Assembly (NCBI GenBank): GCA_946402275.1
Contig: CAMIVY010000012.1
Coordinates: 1 to 64,000, forward strand
Reading direction: 5' to 3'
Source of the DNA: an uncultured Prevotella sp.
GTDB taxonomy: Bacteria > Bacteroidota > Bacteroidia > Bacteroidales > Bacteroidaceae
DNA: 64,000 nucleotides
Positions 15,469 through 22,066 of this stretch are shown piece after piece; the stretch's first letter is position 1; each line of letters starts with the position of its first letter. The position numbers were made by a program, and so were the translations under genes. The notes under the pieces are model-generated. The model saw only the letters and a program-made list of their open reading frames with translations. It was not told the DNA's origin and searched no databases.

Positions 15469-15707
15469 AAACTGCGAATGAATTTATCGAGTTCCTCAAC
15501 GTTTGCAAAACTTTTACCAGGTTGCTGTTCTGCCCGTTCTATTTTTGCAAAGAACTCCTCTTTGGTCATCAGCGTGGAATCTGATTTCTCTTTTACCAAC
15601 TTCTTGGCATAGCGAGTCAGACGCCTCATCAGAGGCTCGCTATCGGCTATAGCACCAATACTCTGCCATAATTCCGTATTCATCGCATTCAGCTGTACTT
15701 CGGTCAT
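15465..15707 (-). CDS. Antitoxin partner of the YoeB-type toxin
   Basis: An 80-residue acidic/basic protein upstream of and overlapping the toxin gene. It does not show the usual YefM fold pattern clearly; the N-terminus MTEVQLNAMNTELWQSIGAI and the phrase LTRYAKKLVKEK followed by a disordered tail EELDKFIRSL resemble the small Bacteroidota antitoxins that pair with RelE/YoeB toxins. A perfect AGGAGGA site lies 6 nt before the ATG, one of the strongest in the window, as expected if antitoxin must be made in excess. Likely binds its own promoter together with the toxin. Confidence 0.8.
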   Translation of the reverse strand: MTEVQLNAMNTELWQSIGAIADSEPLMRRLTRYAKKLVKEKSDSTLMTKEEFFAKIERAEQQPGKSFANVEELDKFIRSL

Positions 15708-15737
15708 AATATTTCCTCCTAATATTTATTTAGGGTG

Positions 15738-15769
15738 CAAAAATACGAAACATTTCCCTAACAGCCAAA
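15738..15769 (-). promoter_or_regulatory. Promoter of the toxin-antitoxin operon
   Basis: On the minus strand TTTG (15766-15769), exactly 20 bp, then TATTTTTG (15738-15745), a full match to the Bacteroidota consensus. It lies 30 bp before the antitoxin ATG. A second leftward promoter is present in the 92-bp repeat at 15823-15854. Confidence 0.8.
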
Positions 15770-15822
15770 GGAAAACAAAAAAAATGTTTCTTATTCCCGA
15801 GCGAGAGAAACTTCGGCAAGGC

Positions 15823-15914
15823 CAAAGTTACAAAAAAAAACAAGTCTGCCCAAACTTTTCGCTTAAAAAGAATGTTCAAAAAAATAGAATATATTTGGAA
15901 CTTTCATAACAAAT
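15823..15914. repeat. 92-bp direct repeat, copy 1 (bidirectional promoter, rightward side broken)
   Basis: Almost identical to 16791-16882 (about four differences in 92 bp, including one indel-compensated A-run). It holds a leftward promoter, TTTG-N20-TAACTTTG (15823-15854, minus strand), aimed at the toxin-antitoxin operon. The rightward TTTG (15894-15897) is kept, but the similarity ends at 15914, before the place where the -7 box should be, so this copy cannot drive a rightward gene. Confidence 0.85.
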
Positions 15915-16050
15915 CAGATCAAAGTCCCGTGATCTATGAGTCCCGTGATCTATCGGCCCGTCCACGTCCTTGCGCAGACGGCGCCCCGACGGTTGCCCGC
16001 CGTTCCTTTGGTTTTTCATCATCATAGTGTTTCTTCTTAGTGTTTTTCGC
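15915..16050. other. Gene-poor stretch with a 16-bp tandem duplication
   Basis: AGTCCCGTGATCTATG/C is present twice in tandem (15923-15938 and 15939-15954). A leftward frame from 16025 to 15876 could encode 49 residues starting MMMKNQRNGGQPSGRRLRKD, without a clear ribosome site or a promoter after the preceding terminator. I do not recognise it and see no other gene here. Confidence 0.4.
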
Positions 16051-16079
16051 AAAAAAAAGAACCGCAAACACTGCGGTTC
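16051..16079 (-). terminator. Rho-independent terminator after the DUF4160/DUF2442 pair
   Basis: GAACCGCA (16059-16066) and TGCGGTTC (16072-16079) form the stem; on the minus strand eight Ts follow. It lies 46 bp after the DUF2442 stop. Confidence 0.85.
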
Positions 16080-16125
16080 CTCTTGAGTACTTGTCTCAAA
16101 TCGGCTTACCTGATTACACAATAAA

Positions 16126-16365
16126 TCATAACCTCAATAGGTCTTTTACGGAATAAATCTTGCTGAGCGACTCGAAGGAGAAATACTGGTCGTCCATAAT
16201 CATATAGTCTTCACGCTGCTTCTTTGACAGTTGCTTGATGTCAGGAAACATAGAAATGGGGACGATAATCTCACGGCCGTCTGTCAGGTAAGCTGCCATA
16301 GCACCACGCTTAACATTAAAGTCAAGCTTCTTGATGCCCAAATTTGTATCCTTGTACTTGCACAT
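16126..16365 (-). CDS. DUF2442 domain protein
   Basis: A 79-residue protein with the DUF2442 pattern: a strand with AYLTDGREIIVPISMFPDI, then LSKKQREDYMI and a C-terminal SLSKIYSVKDLLRL. Members are small, of unknown function, and often sit next to DUF4160 genes, as here (16-bp gap). The arrangement of two small co-transcribed genes beside a real toxin-antitoxin pair invites the idea that they are a second such pair, but no nuclease or DNA-binding motif can be seen. Confidence 0.75.
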   Translation of the reverse strand: MCKYKDTNLGIKKLDFNVKRGAMAAYLTDGREIIVPISMFPDIKQLSKKQREDYMIMDDQYFSFESLSKIYSVKDLLRL

Positions 16366-16381
16366 ATTTTTGTCCTCCTAT

Positions 16382-16684
16382 TTATTTAATTCTCTTTATC
16401 TTTATCTTCTTGCCAGCGAACACATCGTCAATGAGTTTGTTCAACTCCTCCCAATGCTCGTCAATAGCCTTTATAACTTCTGCCTCTTCGTCAGCGCTGA
16501 GTTCCGACCATGCAACTTCTATTTTCTTCTTTCCATTCTCTTCTATCCATATCTTTGCCACCGTGTCGCCCCTGTGAGAATTCTTACTACCACGACGCAC
16601 TACATGTATGTGGCGGCGATTCTCTGTAGCATCTGCGGGAAATACAGAAAGAATGAAGTATAGCAGAAGCATCAGTTTTCCCAT
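16382..16684 (-). CDS. DUF4160-like small protein
   Basis: A 100-residue protein taken from the ATG at 16684; the frame extends to 16738 but the extra part is not conserved. The start MGKLMLLLYFILSVFPADA replaces the usual opening of DUF4160, then NRRHIHVVRR (His-x-His-Val), a short strand with WIEENGKKKIEVAW, and a helical end DEEAEVIKAIDEHWEELNKLIDD follow the family. Pairing with DUF2442 is the common context. A leftward TTTG-N20-TAACTTTG promoter lies in the 92-bp repeat upstream. Whether the hydrophobic start is a membrane segment or part of the fold is unclear. Confidence 0.7.
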   Translation of the reverse strand: MGKLMLLLYFILSVFPADATENRRHIHVVRRGSKNSHRGDTVAKIWIEENGKKKIEVAWSELSADEEAEVIKAIDEHWEELNKLIDDVFAGKKIKIKRIK

Positions 16685-16790
16685 AATCCTATTCCTTTTC
16701 GTTATTTTCGTAGCAAGTCTGCGGTTAAGCGAGGGCAATAAAACAAGTTTGAATTGCCGAGCGAAAGCAGGCTCGCATCGTCTGACGATG

Positions 16791-16882
16791 CAAAGTTACG
16801 AAAAAAAACAAGTCTGCCCAAACTTTTCGCTTAAAAAGAATGTTCAAAAAAATGAAATATATTTGGAACTTTCATAACAAAT
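16791..16882. repeat. 92-bp direct repeat, copy 2 (intact bidirectional promoter)
   Basis: Leftward promoter on the minus strand: TTTG, 20 bp, TAACTTTG (16791-16822), driving the DUF4160/DUF2442 pair. Rightward promoter on the plus strand: TTTG (16862-16865), 20 bp, TACCTTTG (16886-16893), driving the ROK gene; only its -7 box lies outside the repeat. Copy 1 is at 15823-15914, 968 bp to the left. Confidence 0.85.
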
Positions 16883-16893
16883 GATTACCTTTG
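16862..16893 (+). promoter_or_regulatory. Promoter of the ROK kinase gene
   Basis: TTTG (16862-16865), exactly 20 bp, TACCTTTG (16886-16893), then a leader of about 30 nt before the ATG at 16927. It is the best plus-strand match to the Bacteroidota consensus in this part of the window. Confidence 0.85.
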
Positions 16894-16926
16894 TGCCCGA
16901 AAGTTGAATAACAAAAAACCAAAACT

Positions 16927-17907
16927 ATGCAGAGTACAACTATCAAACGCAAGGTGATAGGTATCGACATCAGCAGCGAGCATACGACGCTGGCCATTGT
17001 TGACATCCGCGGAAACATCATTGCACAGAGCAATTTTTCTACTTTACTTTATCCTGACGTCAACGAGTTTGTAGCCCGCCTCACGGAAGAGGTGGTGAAC
17101 TTGTCGGAGGCTAACGGGGGATATGAGACCATCCGCAGCATCGGCATCAGCTGTCCGAGTGCAAGCATTGTATCCGGATGTATCGAGAATCCGCCCAACC
17201 TGCCCTGGAAAGGTGTGATTCCGCTGCAAGCCATGTTGCGCGACAGAATGGGCATTGCCGTTGCGATAAGCAATGACGCGCATGTGGCTGCCCTGGGCGA
17301 GAAGATATACGGTTCGGCTCATGGCATGAAGAACTTCATCGTCATCTGCATGGGTGTGGGACTGGGCAGCTGCTTCTATTCCAATGGCGTGTCGCACGAA
17401 GGTGTTAGCGGATATGCCGGCGAGATTGGCCACACCTGCGTGGTGGATCATGGCAGGAAGTGCGGTTGCGGACTGGAAGGTTGCCTGGAGGCTTATGTGG
17501 GTGCCAACGGCATCATACAGACGGCTCGTGAGGTGATGGCGGAGAGCGACAAGCCTTCACTGATGCGCGACATAGAGAAACTGACGCCCCGTAAAATCAA
17601 GGAGTGTTGCGACAAGAACGACGTGCTGGCCATCGAGGTGTTCCGCCGTACGGGCTATATTTTCGGCATCGGACTGGCCACCTACGCCTCGATAGTGAAT
17701 CCGGAGGCTATCATACTGACGGGTGGCATTGCTCATGCGGGCAAATGGCTGACTGATCCCACGCAGGAGTCGTTTGAGAAACATGTGTTCCACAACATGC
17801 GGGGAAAGATAAAGCTGGTGGTTACGGAACTGAATGACCACGAGCGTGACGTGCTGGGCGCTAGTGCGCTGGCATGGGAAGTGCCGGAATACTCGCTGTT
17901 CAAATAA
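16927..17907 (+). CDS. ROK-family sugar kinase (glucokinase-like)
   Basis: A 326-residue protein. ATP-binding DxG loop GIDISSEHTTLAIVD near residue 12, catalytic Asp in AISNDAHVAALGE, a GVGLGSCF turn, and the ROK signature with the zinc site: histidine in GYAGEIGHTCV, then CGCGLEGCLEAY with three cysteines. All key residues are present, so it should be active as a hexokinase-type enzyme, most likely on glucose or an N-acetylated hexosamine; no helix-turn-helix domain is present, so it is not a repressor. Its 3' end overlaps that of the convergent M23 gene by 8 bp. Confidence 0.9.
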   Translation: MQSTTIKRKVIGIDISSEHTTLAIVDIRGNIIAQSNFSTLLYPDVNEFVARLTEEVVNLSEANGGYETIRSIGISCPSASIVSGCIENPPNLPWKGVIPLQAMLRDRMGIAVAISNDAHVAALGEKIYGSAHGMKNFIVICMGVGLGSCFYSNGVSHEGVSGYAGEIGHTCVVDHGRKCGCGLEGCLEAYVGANGIIQTAREVMAESDKPSLMRDIEKLTPRKIKECCDKNDVLAIEVFRRTGYIFGIGLATYASIVNPEAIILTGGIAHAGKWLTDPTQESFEKHVFHNMRGKIKLVVTELNDHERDVLGASALAWEVPEYSLFK

Positions 17908-19075
17908 ACCTTCGAACGTGCAAGGGCCACAATATCTGGTTGTACAACAGATAGGGGTCAAGCATCATATACCGTCTGCGAGGCGTAACGCGTGAATCGC
18001 GCCGCCCGTGGACGGTAAAATGATATTCGGACTGATTGCCCCGGTAATCGCTGAGGATATAGGTCAGTCGGTAAGGACGCTCCTCGTCGAAAGTGACGAT
18101 GCCTCGGTCGAATCCCGTATGCAGGATGGGCAGACGCATGCCCGGTTCGCGATACGACTTCATATACCACACGCGATGGCGCCGCCAGTGCAGATAGTCG
18201 CCCCACAGGTTCACCTCGGGCTGGCAACTGACGGGAATGCTGTCAACATCAGAACGGAACACCTCGCGACCGTCAACAAGCAAACGCGTATGGCGCACAC
18301 CATAATGATTATAGGTATTCTCGCTATAGTCGTTGGCCCAGAGGGCAAAGCCTACCCTGCCCCATGCGGTAAACTCACGAGAGAGGGTCCATACGGTATG
18401 CTGCTTCTTGACCTCCGGTTGTCCGAAGCCAAAGACCTGATTGGTGAATCCACCATTGAAAACGCCTTCACCGTCTTGAGGAACCGCCATGAAGGAATGG
18501 GCGTGCGGAGCAACGGAGTCGGCAACGAAACGCCCCAGCTTCTCCAGCGGGTCGTGCATCACCCAAGTACGCGTGTCGTGCAGTTCCAGATGAAGATGAG
18601 GACCAGTGGAATTGCCCGTATTGCCACTGATGGCTATCAGGTCGCCTGCCTTCACGGGAAACTGGTCGGGCGAGAATCGCACCACTAGGGTGTCGTGCCG
18701 TCCGGTTCGCGGAACTTGCTGCTCATACACATCGGCAAAGCGCTTCAGGTGACAATACACACTGGTAAGCCCGTCGGGATGGGCCACATAGATGGCATTC
18801 CCGAAGCCATGTTTGTTAACGGTGACATGGCTGACATAACCATCGGCAACGGAGTAGATTTTCTTACCCTCCTGGTTGCCCGTCTTGACATCGATGCCGC
18901 CGTGGAAATGCCACGGACGCGGCTCACCGAAATTGCCGGCGAGCACGATGTCGTAGTCAACGGGACTTTGATAGTTGAGAGTTGAAAGTTGAGAGTTGAC
19001 AGTTTCATCATCTCCACAAGACAACAGTACGAACATTGCGCAAAAGAACGCAAGTACTTTCACCATATCAGTCAT
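17900..19075 (-). CDS. M23-family peptidase lipoprotein (LytM-like)
   Basis: A 391-residue protein from the ATG at 19075 (19066 also possible). The lipobox VLLSC gives a lipid-anchored envelope protein. A heptamer tract encodes NSQLSTLNY right after the anchor. The LytM/M23 domain lies at about residues 40-175 with the zinc motifs HGGID and GPHLHLEL and the GNTGNSTG turn; all ligands are present, so it should be a peptidoglycan endopeptidase. A C-terminal beta-rich region of about 200 residues has no assignment. Between nadC and this gene lies only a repeat tract, so the two are probably co-transcribed. Confidence 0.9.
   Translation of the reverse strand: MTDMVKVLAFFCAMFVLLSCGDDETVNSQLSTLNYQSPVDYDIVLAGNFGEPRPWHFHGGIDVKTGNQEGKKIYSVADGYVSHVTVNKHGFGNAIYVAHPDGLTSVYCHLKRFADVYEQQVPRTGRHDTLVVRFSPDQFPVKAGDLIAISGNTGNSTGPHLHLELHDTRTWVMHDPLEKLGRFVADSVAPHAHSFMAVPQDGEGVFNGGFTNQVFGFGQPEVKKQHTVWTLSREFTAWGRVGFALWANDYSENTYNHYGVRHTRLLVDGREVFRSDVDSIPVSCQPEVNLWGDYLHWRRHRVWYMKSYREPGMRLPILHTGFDRGIVTFDEERPYRLTYILSDYRGNQSEYHFTVHGRRDSRVTPRRRYMMLDPYLLYNQILWPLHVRRFI
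18973..19000. repeat. Heptanucleotide tract (AGTTGAG type) inside the M23 gene
   Basis: Four units AGTTGAG, AGTTGAA, AGTTGAG and AGTTGAC lie in frame just after the lipobox codons. It is the reverse complement type of the tract at 19084-19132, so the two can pair across the 83 bp that encode the signal peptide. Confidence 0.85.
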
Positions 19076-19083
19076 CTCACATC

Positions 19084-19132
19084 TGTCAACTGTCAACTGT
19101 CAACTATCAACTGTCAACTATCAATTATCAAC
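19084..19132. repeat. Heptanucleotide tract (TGTCAAC type), seven units
   Basis: Seven uninterrupted 7-bp units, four TGTCAAC and three TATCAAY, the longest tract of the window. It fills the whole gap between the nadC stop codon (which it touches) and the M23 start region. Confidence 0.9.
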
Positions 19133-20013
19133 TAGCATGCCTTAAAGCTCATATCAAGTCCCTTCACCGAGTGAGTCAAAGCACCCACGGAGATGAAGTC
19201 AACACCCTGCTCGGCATAATCGCGGATGGTATCGAACGTAATGCCGCCGCTGGACTCTGTCTCATAGCGCCCGGCAATGATTTCGACAGCCTTCTTTGTA
19301 TCGGGCACAGAGAAATTGTCGAGCATGATACGGTCAACACCTCCGTGATTGAGCACCTGCTGAAGCTCGTCGAAGGAGCGCACCTCAATCTCTATCTTCA
19401 GGTCGAGGCCTTTCTCCTTCAGGTATTGATGGCAACGGTCAATGGCGTTGACAATACCTCCGGCGAAGTCAACGTGGTTGTCCTTGAGCAGTATCATATC
19501 GAAGAGTCCGATACGATGGTTGCAGCCCCCGCCAATCTTGACAGCCTGCTTCTCGAGCATACGCATGCCGGGAGTGGTCTTGCGGGTGTCGAGCACACGG
19601 GTCTTGGTGCCCTTCAGACGCTGCACGTAACGATCGGTCATGGTGGCAATGCCGCTCATGCGCTGCATGATGTTCAGCATAAGACGCTCGGTCTGTAGCA
19701 GGGAGCGCACCTTGCCCGTGACAATCATGGCAATGTCGCCTTTCTTCACACGGGTGCCGTCCGGCATCAGCACCTCGACCTTCAAATCGGGATCGAAACG
19801 GCGGAATACCTCCTTGGCAACCTCAACGCCTGCCAATATACCATCTTCCTTGATGAGCAGATGGCTCTTGCCCATAGCATCTTCTGGAATACAACACAAG
19901 GTGGTGTGGTCGCCATCACCGATATCCTCCGCAAATGAGAGGTCTATCAGTCGGTCAACCAGTTCCTTGACATCCATTTCGTAATTGGGCCTGTAGAAAT
20001 CGATACTTAACAT
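19132..20013 (-). CDS. nadC: Nicotinate-nucleotide pyrophosphorylase (carboxylating)
   Basis: A 293-residue enzyme that makes nicotinate mononucleotide from quinolinate and PRPP in NAD synthesis. The type II PRTase features are visible: EDIGDGDHTT near the start, LNIMQRMSGIATMT, the quinolinate-binding TRKTTPGMRMLEKQAVKIGG, NHRIGLFDMILLKDNH, and IMLDNFSVPD near the end with the closing LTHSVKGLDMSFK. Length is normal. nadA and nadB are not in the window; nadE is, at 49264-51189. The ATG at 20013 gives an 11-residue extension before MDVKELVDRLI, typical of Bacteroidota. Confidence 0.95.
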   Translation of the reverse strand: MLSIDFYRPNYEMDVKELVDRLIDLSFAEDIGDGDHTTLCCIPEDAMGKSHLLIKEDGILAGVEVAKEVFRRFDPDLKVEVLMPDGTRVKKGDIAMIVTGKVRSLLQTERLMLNIMQRMSGIATMTDRYVQRLKGTKTRVLDTRKTTPGMRMLEKQAVKIGGGCNHRIGLFDMILLKDNHVDFAGGIVNAIDRCHQYLKEKGLDLKIEIEVRSFDELQQVLNHGGVDRIMLDNFSVPDTKKAVEIIAGRYETESSGGITFDTIRDYAEQGVDFISVGALTHSVKGLDMSFKAC

Positions 20014-20027
20014 AAGCTTTCTGTTTT

Positions 20028-20519
20028 TTAGTTTTTACGTCCGTCCTTGAAAAGATATACACCGACACCTACACGCAATCCATAGCACATATAGTCGGAA
20101 CTCTTGGTAGAAATGTCAAAATACAACTCCGGTTCGATGGTAACAGTACGGCTCACGAAGAAAGCATAACCACCATGAATTCCCGGCAGAACATCGTTAT
20201 AGCTGGAGGAATGCTTGTACTTCAGACCACCACCGGCAAAGAATCCGTACTTATCAAAATAATAACGAACAGAAGCACCTAGCGCAAATTGGTCGGCATC
20301 ACGCTCCCAATGGTCGAAGCCAATCTCACCAATGGCCATGAGGTTCTTCTTGAATAGGTAACCGCCCTTGACATTCATTCCGAAATGGAACTGCTTGGCC
20401 TGACTGCTAAGGTCAAGACCGGAGAGCGAGGCACCAAGATATGCCTTACCTTCCTCAAACTGTGCATTTGCGGCAACTGACATCATCAATGCCATTACGA
20501 ACAATGCAATTTTCTTCAT
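20028..20519 (-). CDS. Small outer-membrane beta-barrel protein
   Basis: A 163-residue protein with a signal peptide (MKKIALFVMALMMSVAANA). The rest alternates polar and hydrophobic residues in strands separated by short turns (FALGASVRYYFDKYGFFAGGGLKY, TIEPELYFDI, GLRVGVGVYLF), consistent with an eight-stranded barrel of the OmpX/OmpA-barrel kind. The function is unknown. It lies 24 bp after the cstA stop and 14 bp before the nadC start, so the three may be one transcript from the cstA promoter. Confidence 0.8.
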   Translation of the reverse strand: MKKIALFVMALMMSVAANAQFEEGKAYLGASLSGLDLSSQAKQFHFGMNVKGGYLFKKNLMAIGEIGFDHWERDADQFALGASVRYYFDKYGFFAGGGLKYKHSSSYNDVLPGIHGGYAFFVSRTVTIEPELYFDISTKSSDYMCYGLRVGVGVYLFKDGRKN

Positions 20520-20543
20520 AGTTACTAATTATTTAATGTGTTA

Positions 20544-22001
20544 TTAATGATTGTTTCTTTCTTTTCTAAGCCATACGATGAACCATACACAGGCTATAAT
20601 AAGACAGACAACGCCGCAGAAATAGCCCGCTTCCCCGATGCCCAGCATCTGCTTGGACACGAAGATATAGGTAGAACATACAAATGTCATGAAGAGTGCG
20701 GGAATGAGGGTCACCACATAGGGCTTCTTCTCACGCACCAGATAGACTGTTATGGTCCACAGAGTGAATACTGACAGGGCCTGATTAGACCAGCCAAAGT
20801 ATTGCCAGATGGTATTGAAACCGTCGGGATTCTCTATCTGCCATACCAGCATGGCGATAGAGCATGCAAACAGGGGCACACAGATCATCAGACGCTTGGG
20901 GATGGGGCGCTGGTCCAGCTTCAACCACTCGGCCACGATCAGGCGGGCAGAGCGCAACGCTGTGTCGCCAGAGGTGATTGGCGCGGCTACCACACCCAGC
21001 ATGGCAAGGATGGCACCTGCCACGCCCAACCAGTCGTTGCACACTAAATTGACCACTGCGGGGGCTGAGGTCTGGAAGCCTGCTGTGGCCTGCTCAATCA
21101 GTTCGTAGCCTGGGGCTGGATTGCCATAGAAGAACCATGAAGAGACAGTGGCCCAGATGAGGGCTACGATACCCTCGGTAATCATAGCGCCATAGAAGAT
21201 GGGGCGACCCATATGCTCGCTCTTGACACAACGGGCCATGAGAGGACTCTGAGTGGCATGGAAACCGGAGATGGCACCACAGGCCACCGTGATAAACAGG
21301 GCTGGGAAGATATTGTCCTTCCATGTGTCGGGATGGGTGGCGGCACCAAGGTTGTAGAAGGTGTTCCATAGCTCGGGCACTGTGGGCCAGTGCAGGAAAA
21401 GCCAAACCATGAGCGCACCTGCCATGAACAGCAGCGAGAAAGCAAACAGGGGATAGACCTTGCCTATAATCTTGTCGATAGGCAACATGGTGGCGATGAT
21501 ATAATAGAAAAAGATGATTGCCACCCACATCATCGTATCGCCACCCATAGTGTGCAGTATCACCGCAGGACTGTAAACAAACACAGTTCCTACCATAATC
21601 AACAGCAACACGGTAAATACAAGCATGACGGATTTGGTGGTCTTACCCAGATACTTGCCTATCAGTTCCGGCAGGCCTGCACCATCATTGCGCATAGAGA
21701 GCATTCCACTAAGATAATCGTGGGTGGCACCTGCAAATATACATCCAAAAACAATCCACAGATAGGCTACAGGACCGAACTTGGCACCCATGATGGCACC
21801 GAAGATAGGACCTGTTCCTGCTATATTCAGGAATTGAATCATGAAAACCTTCCAGTTGGGAAGAACGATAAAATCCAAACCGTCTGCTTTCGCCACAGCG
21901 GGAGTTACACGGTTGTCTGGGGCAATAATGCGCTCTATAAAGCGTCCGTAGAGTAAATAGCCCAGAACTAAAGCCACAAGGCTAATGGTAAACGAAATCA
22001 T
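20544..22001 (-). CDS. cstA: Carbon starvation protein A (CstA) family transporter
   Basis: A 485-residue inner-membrane protein from the ATG at 22001; an in-frame start at 22064 would lie beyond the -7 box. Many membrane helices, with the conserved CstA stretches GPIFGAIMGAKFGPVAYLWI, ATHDYLSGMLSMRNDGA, GAISGFHATQSPLMARCVKSE and SGDTALRSARLIVAEW. CstA proteins take up pyruvate or peptides under carbon limitation; the E. coli protein is longer (about 700), but 480-residue members are normal in Bacteroidota. The start is divergent from the GH10-like gene with overlapping promoters. Confidence 0.92.
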   Translation of the reverse strand: MISFTISLVALVLGYLLYGRFIERIIAPDNRVTPAVAKADGLDFIVLPNWKVFMIQFLNIAGTGPIFGAIMGAKFGPVAYLWIVFGCIFAGATHDYLSGMLSMRNDGAGLPELIGKYLGKTTKSVMLVFTVLLLIMVGTVFVYSPAVILHTMGGDTMMWVAIIFFYYIIATMLPIDKIIGKVYPLFAFSLLFMAGALMVWLFLHWPTVPELWNTFYNLGAATHPDTWKDNIFPALFITVACGAISGFHATQSPLMARCVKSEHMGRPIFYGAMITEGIVALIWATVSSWFFYGNPAPGYELIEQATAGFQTSAPAVVNLVCNDWLGVAGAILAMLGVVAAPITSGDTALRSARLIVAEWLKLDQRPIPKRLMICVPLFACSIAMLVWQIENPDGFNTIWQYFGWSNQALSVFTLWTITVYLVREKKPYVVTLIPALFMTFVCSTYIFVSKQMLGIGEAGYFCGVVCLIIACVWFIVWLRKERNNH

Positions 22002-22025
22002 TTTATATTGTTTTTTAAAATCTTC

Positions 22026-22060
22026 GTGCAAAGGTACACATTTTTTTCGTACCTTTGCAC
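22026..22060. promoter_or_regulatory. Face-to-face -7 boxes of cstA and the GH10-like gene
   Basis: A perfect inverted repeat, TGCAAAGGTAC (22027-22037) and GTACCTTTGCA (22049-22059), carries a TACCTTTG box on each strand (minus 22029-22036, plus 22050-22057), only 13 bp apart. The polymerase footprints must overlap, so firing of one promoter should block the other. No clear TTTG -33 element is seen for either. Confidence 0.7.
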
Positions 22061-22066
22061 CCAATA

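Noticed and set aside
16126..16684. DUF4160/DUF2442 pair called as a proven toxin-antitoxin system
   Set aside because: The pairing is common but no toxic activity motif can be seen; it is kept as an unknown pair.
20538..22064. Transport gene start at 22064
   Set aside because: That start would lie upstream of the -7 box and adds residues unlike any CstA protein.
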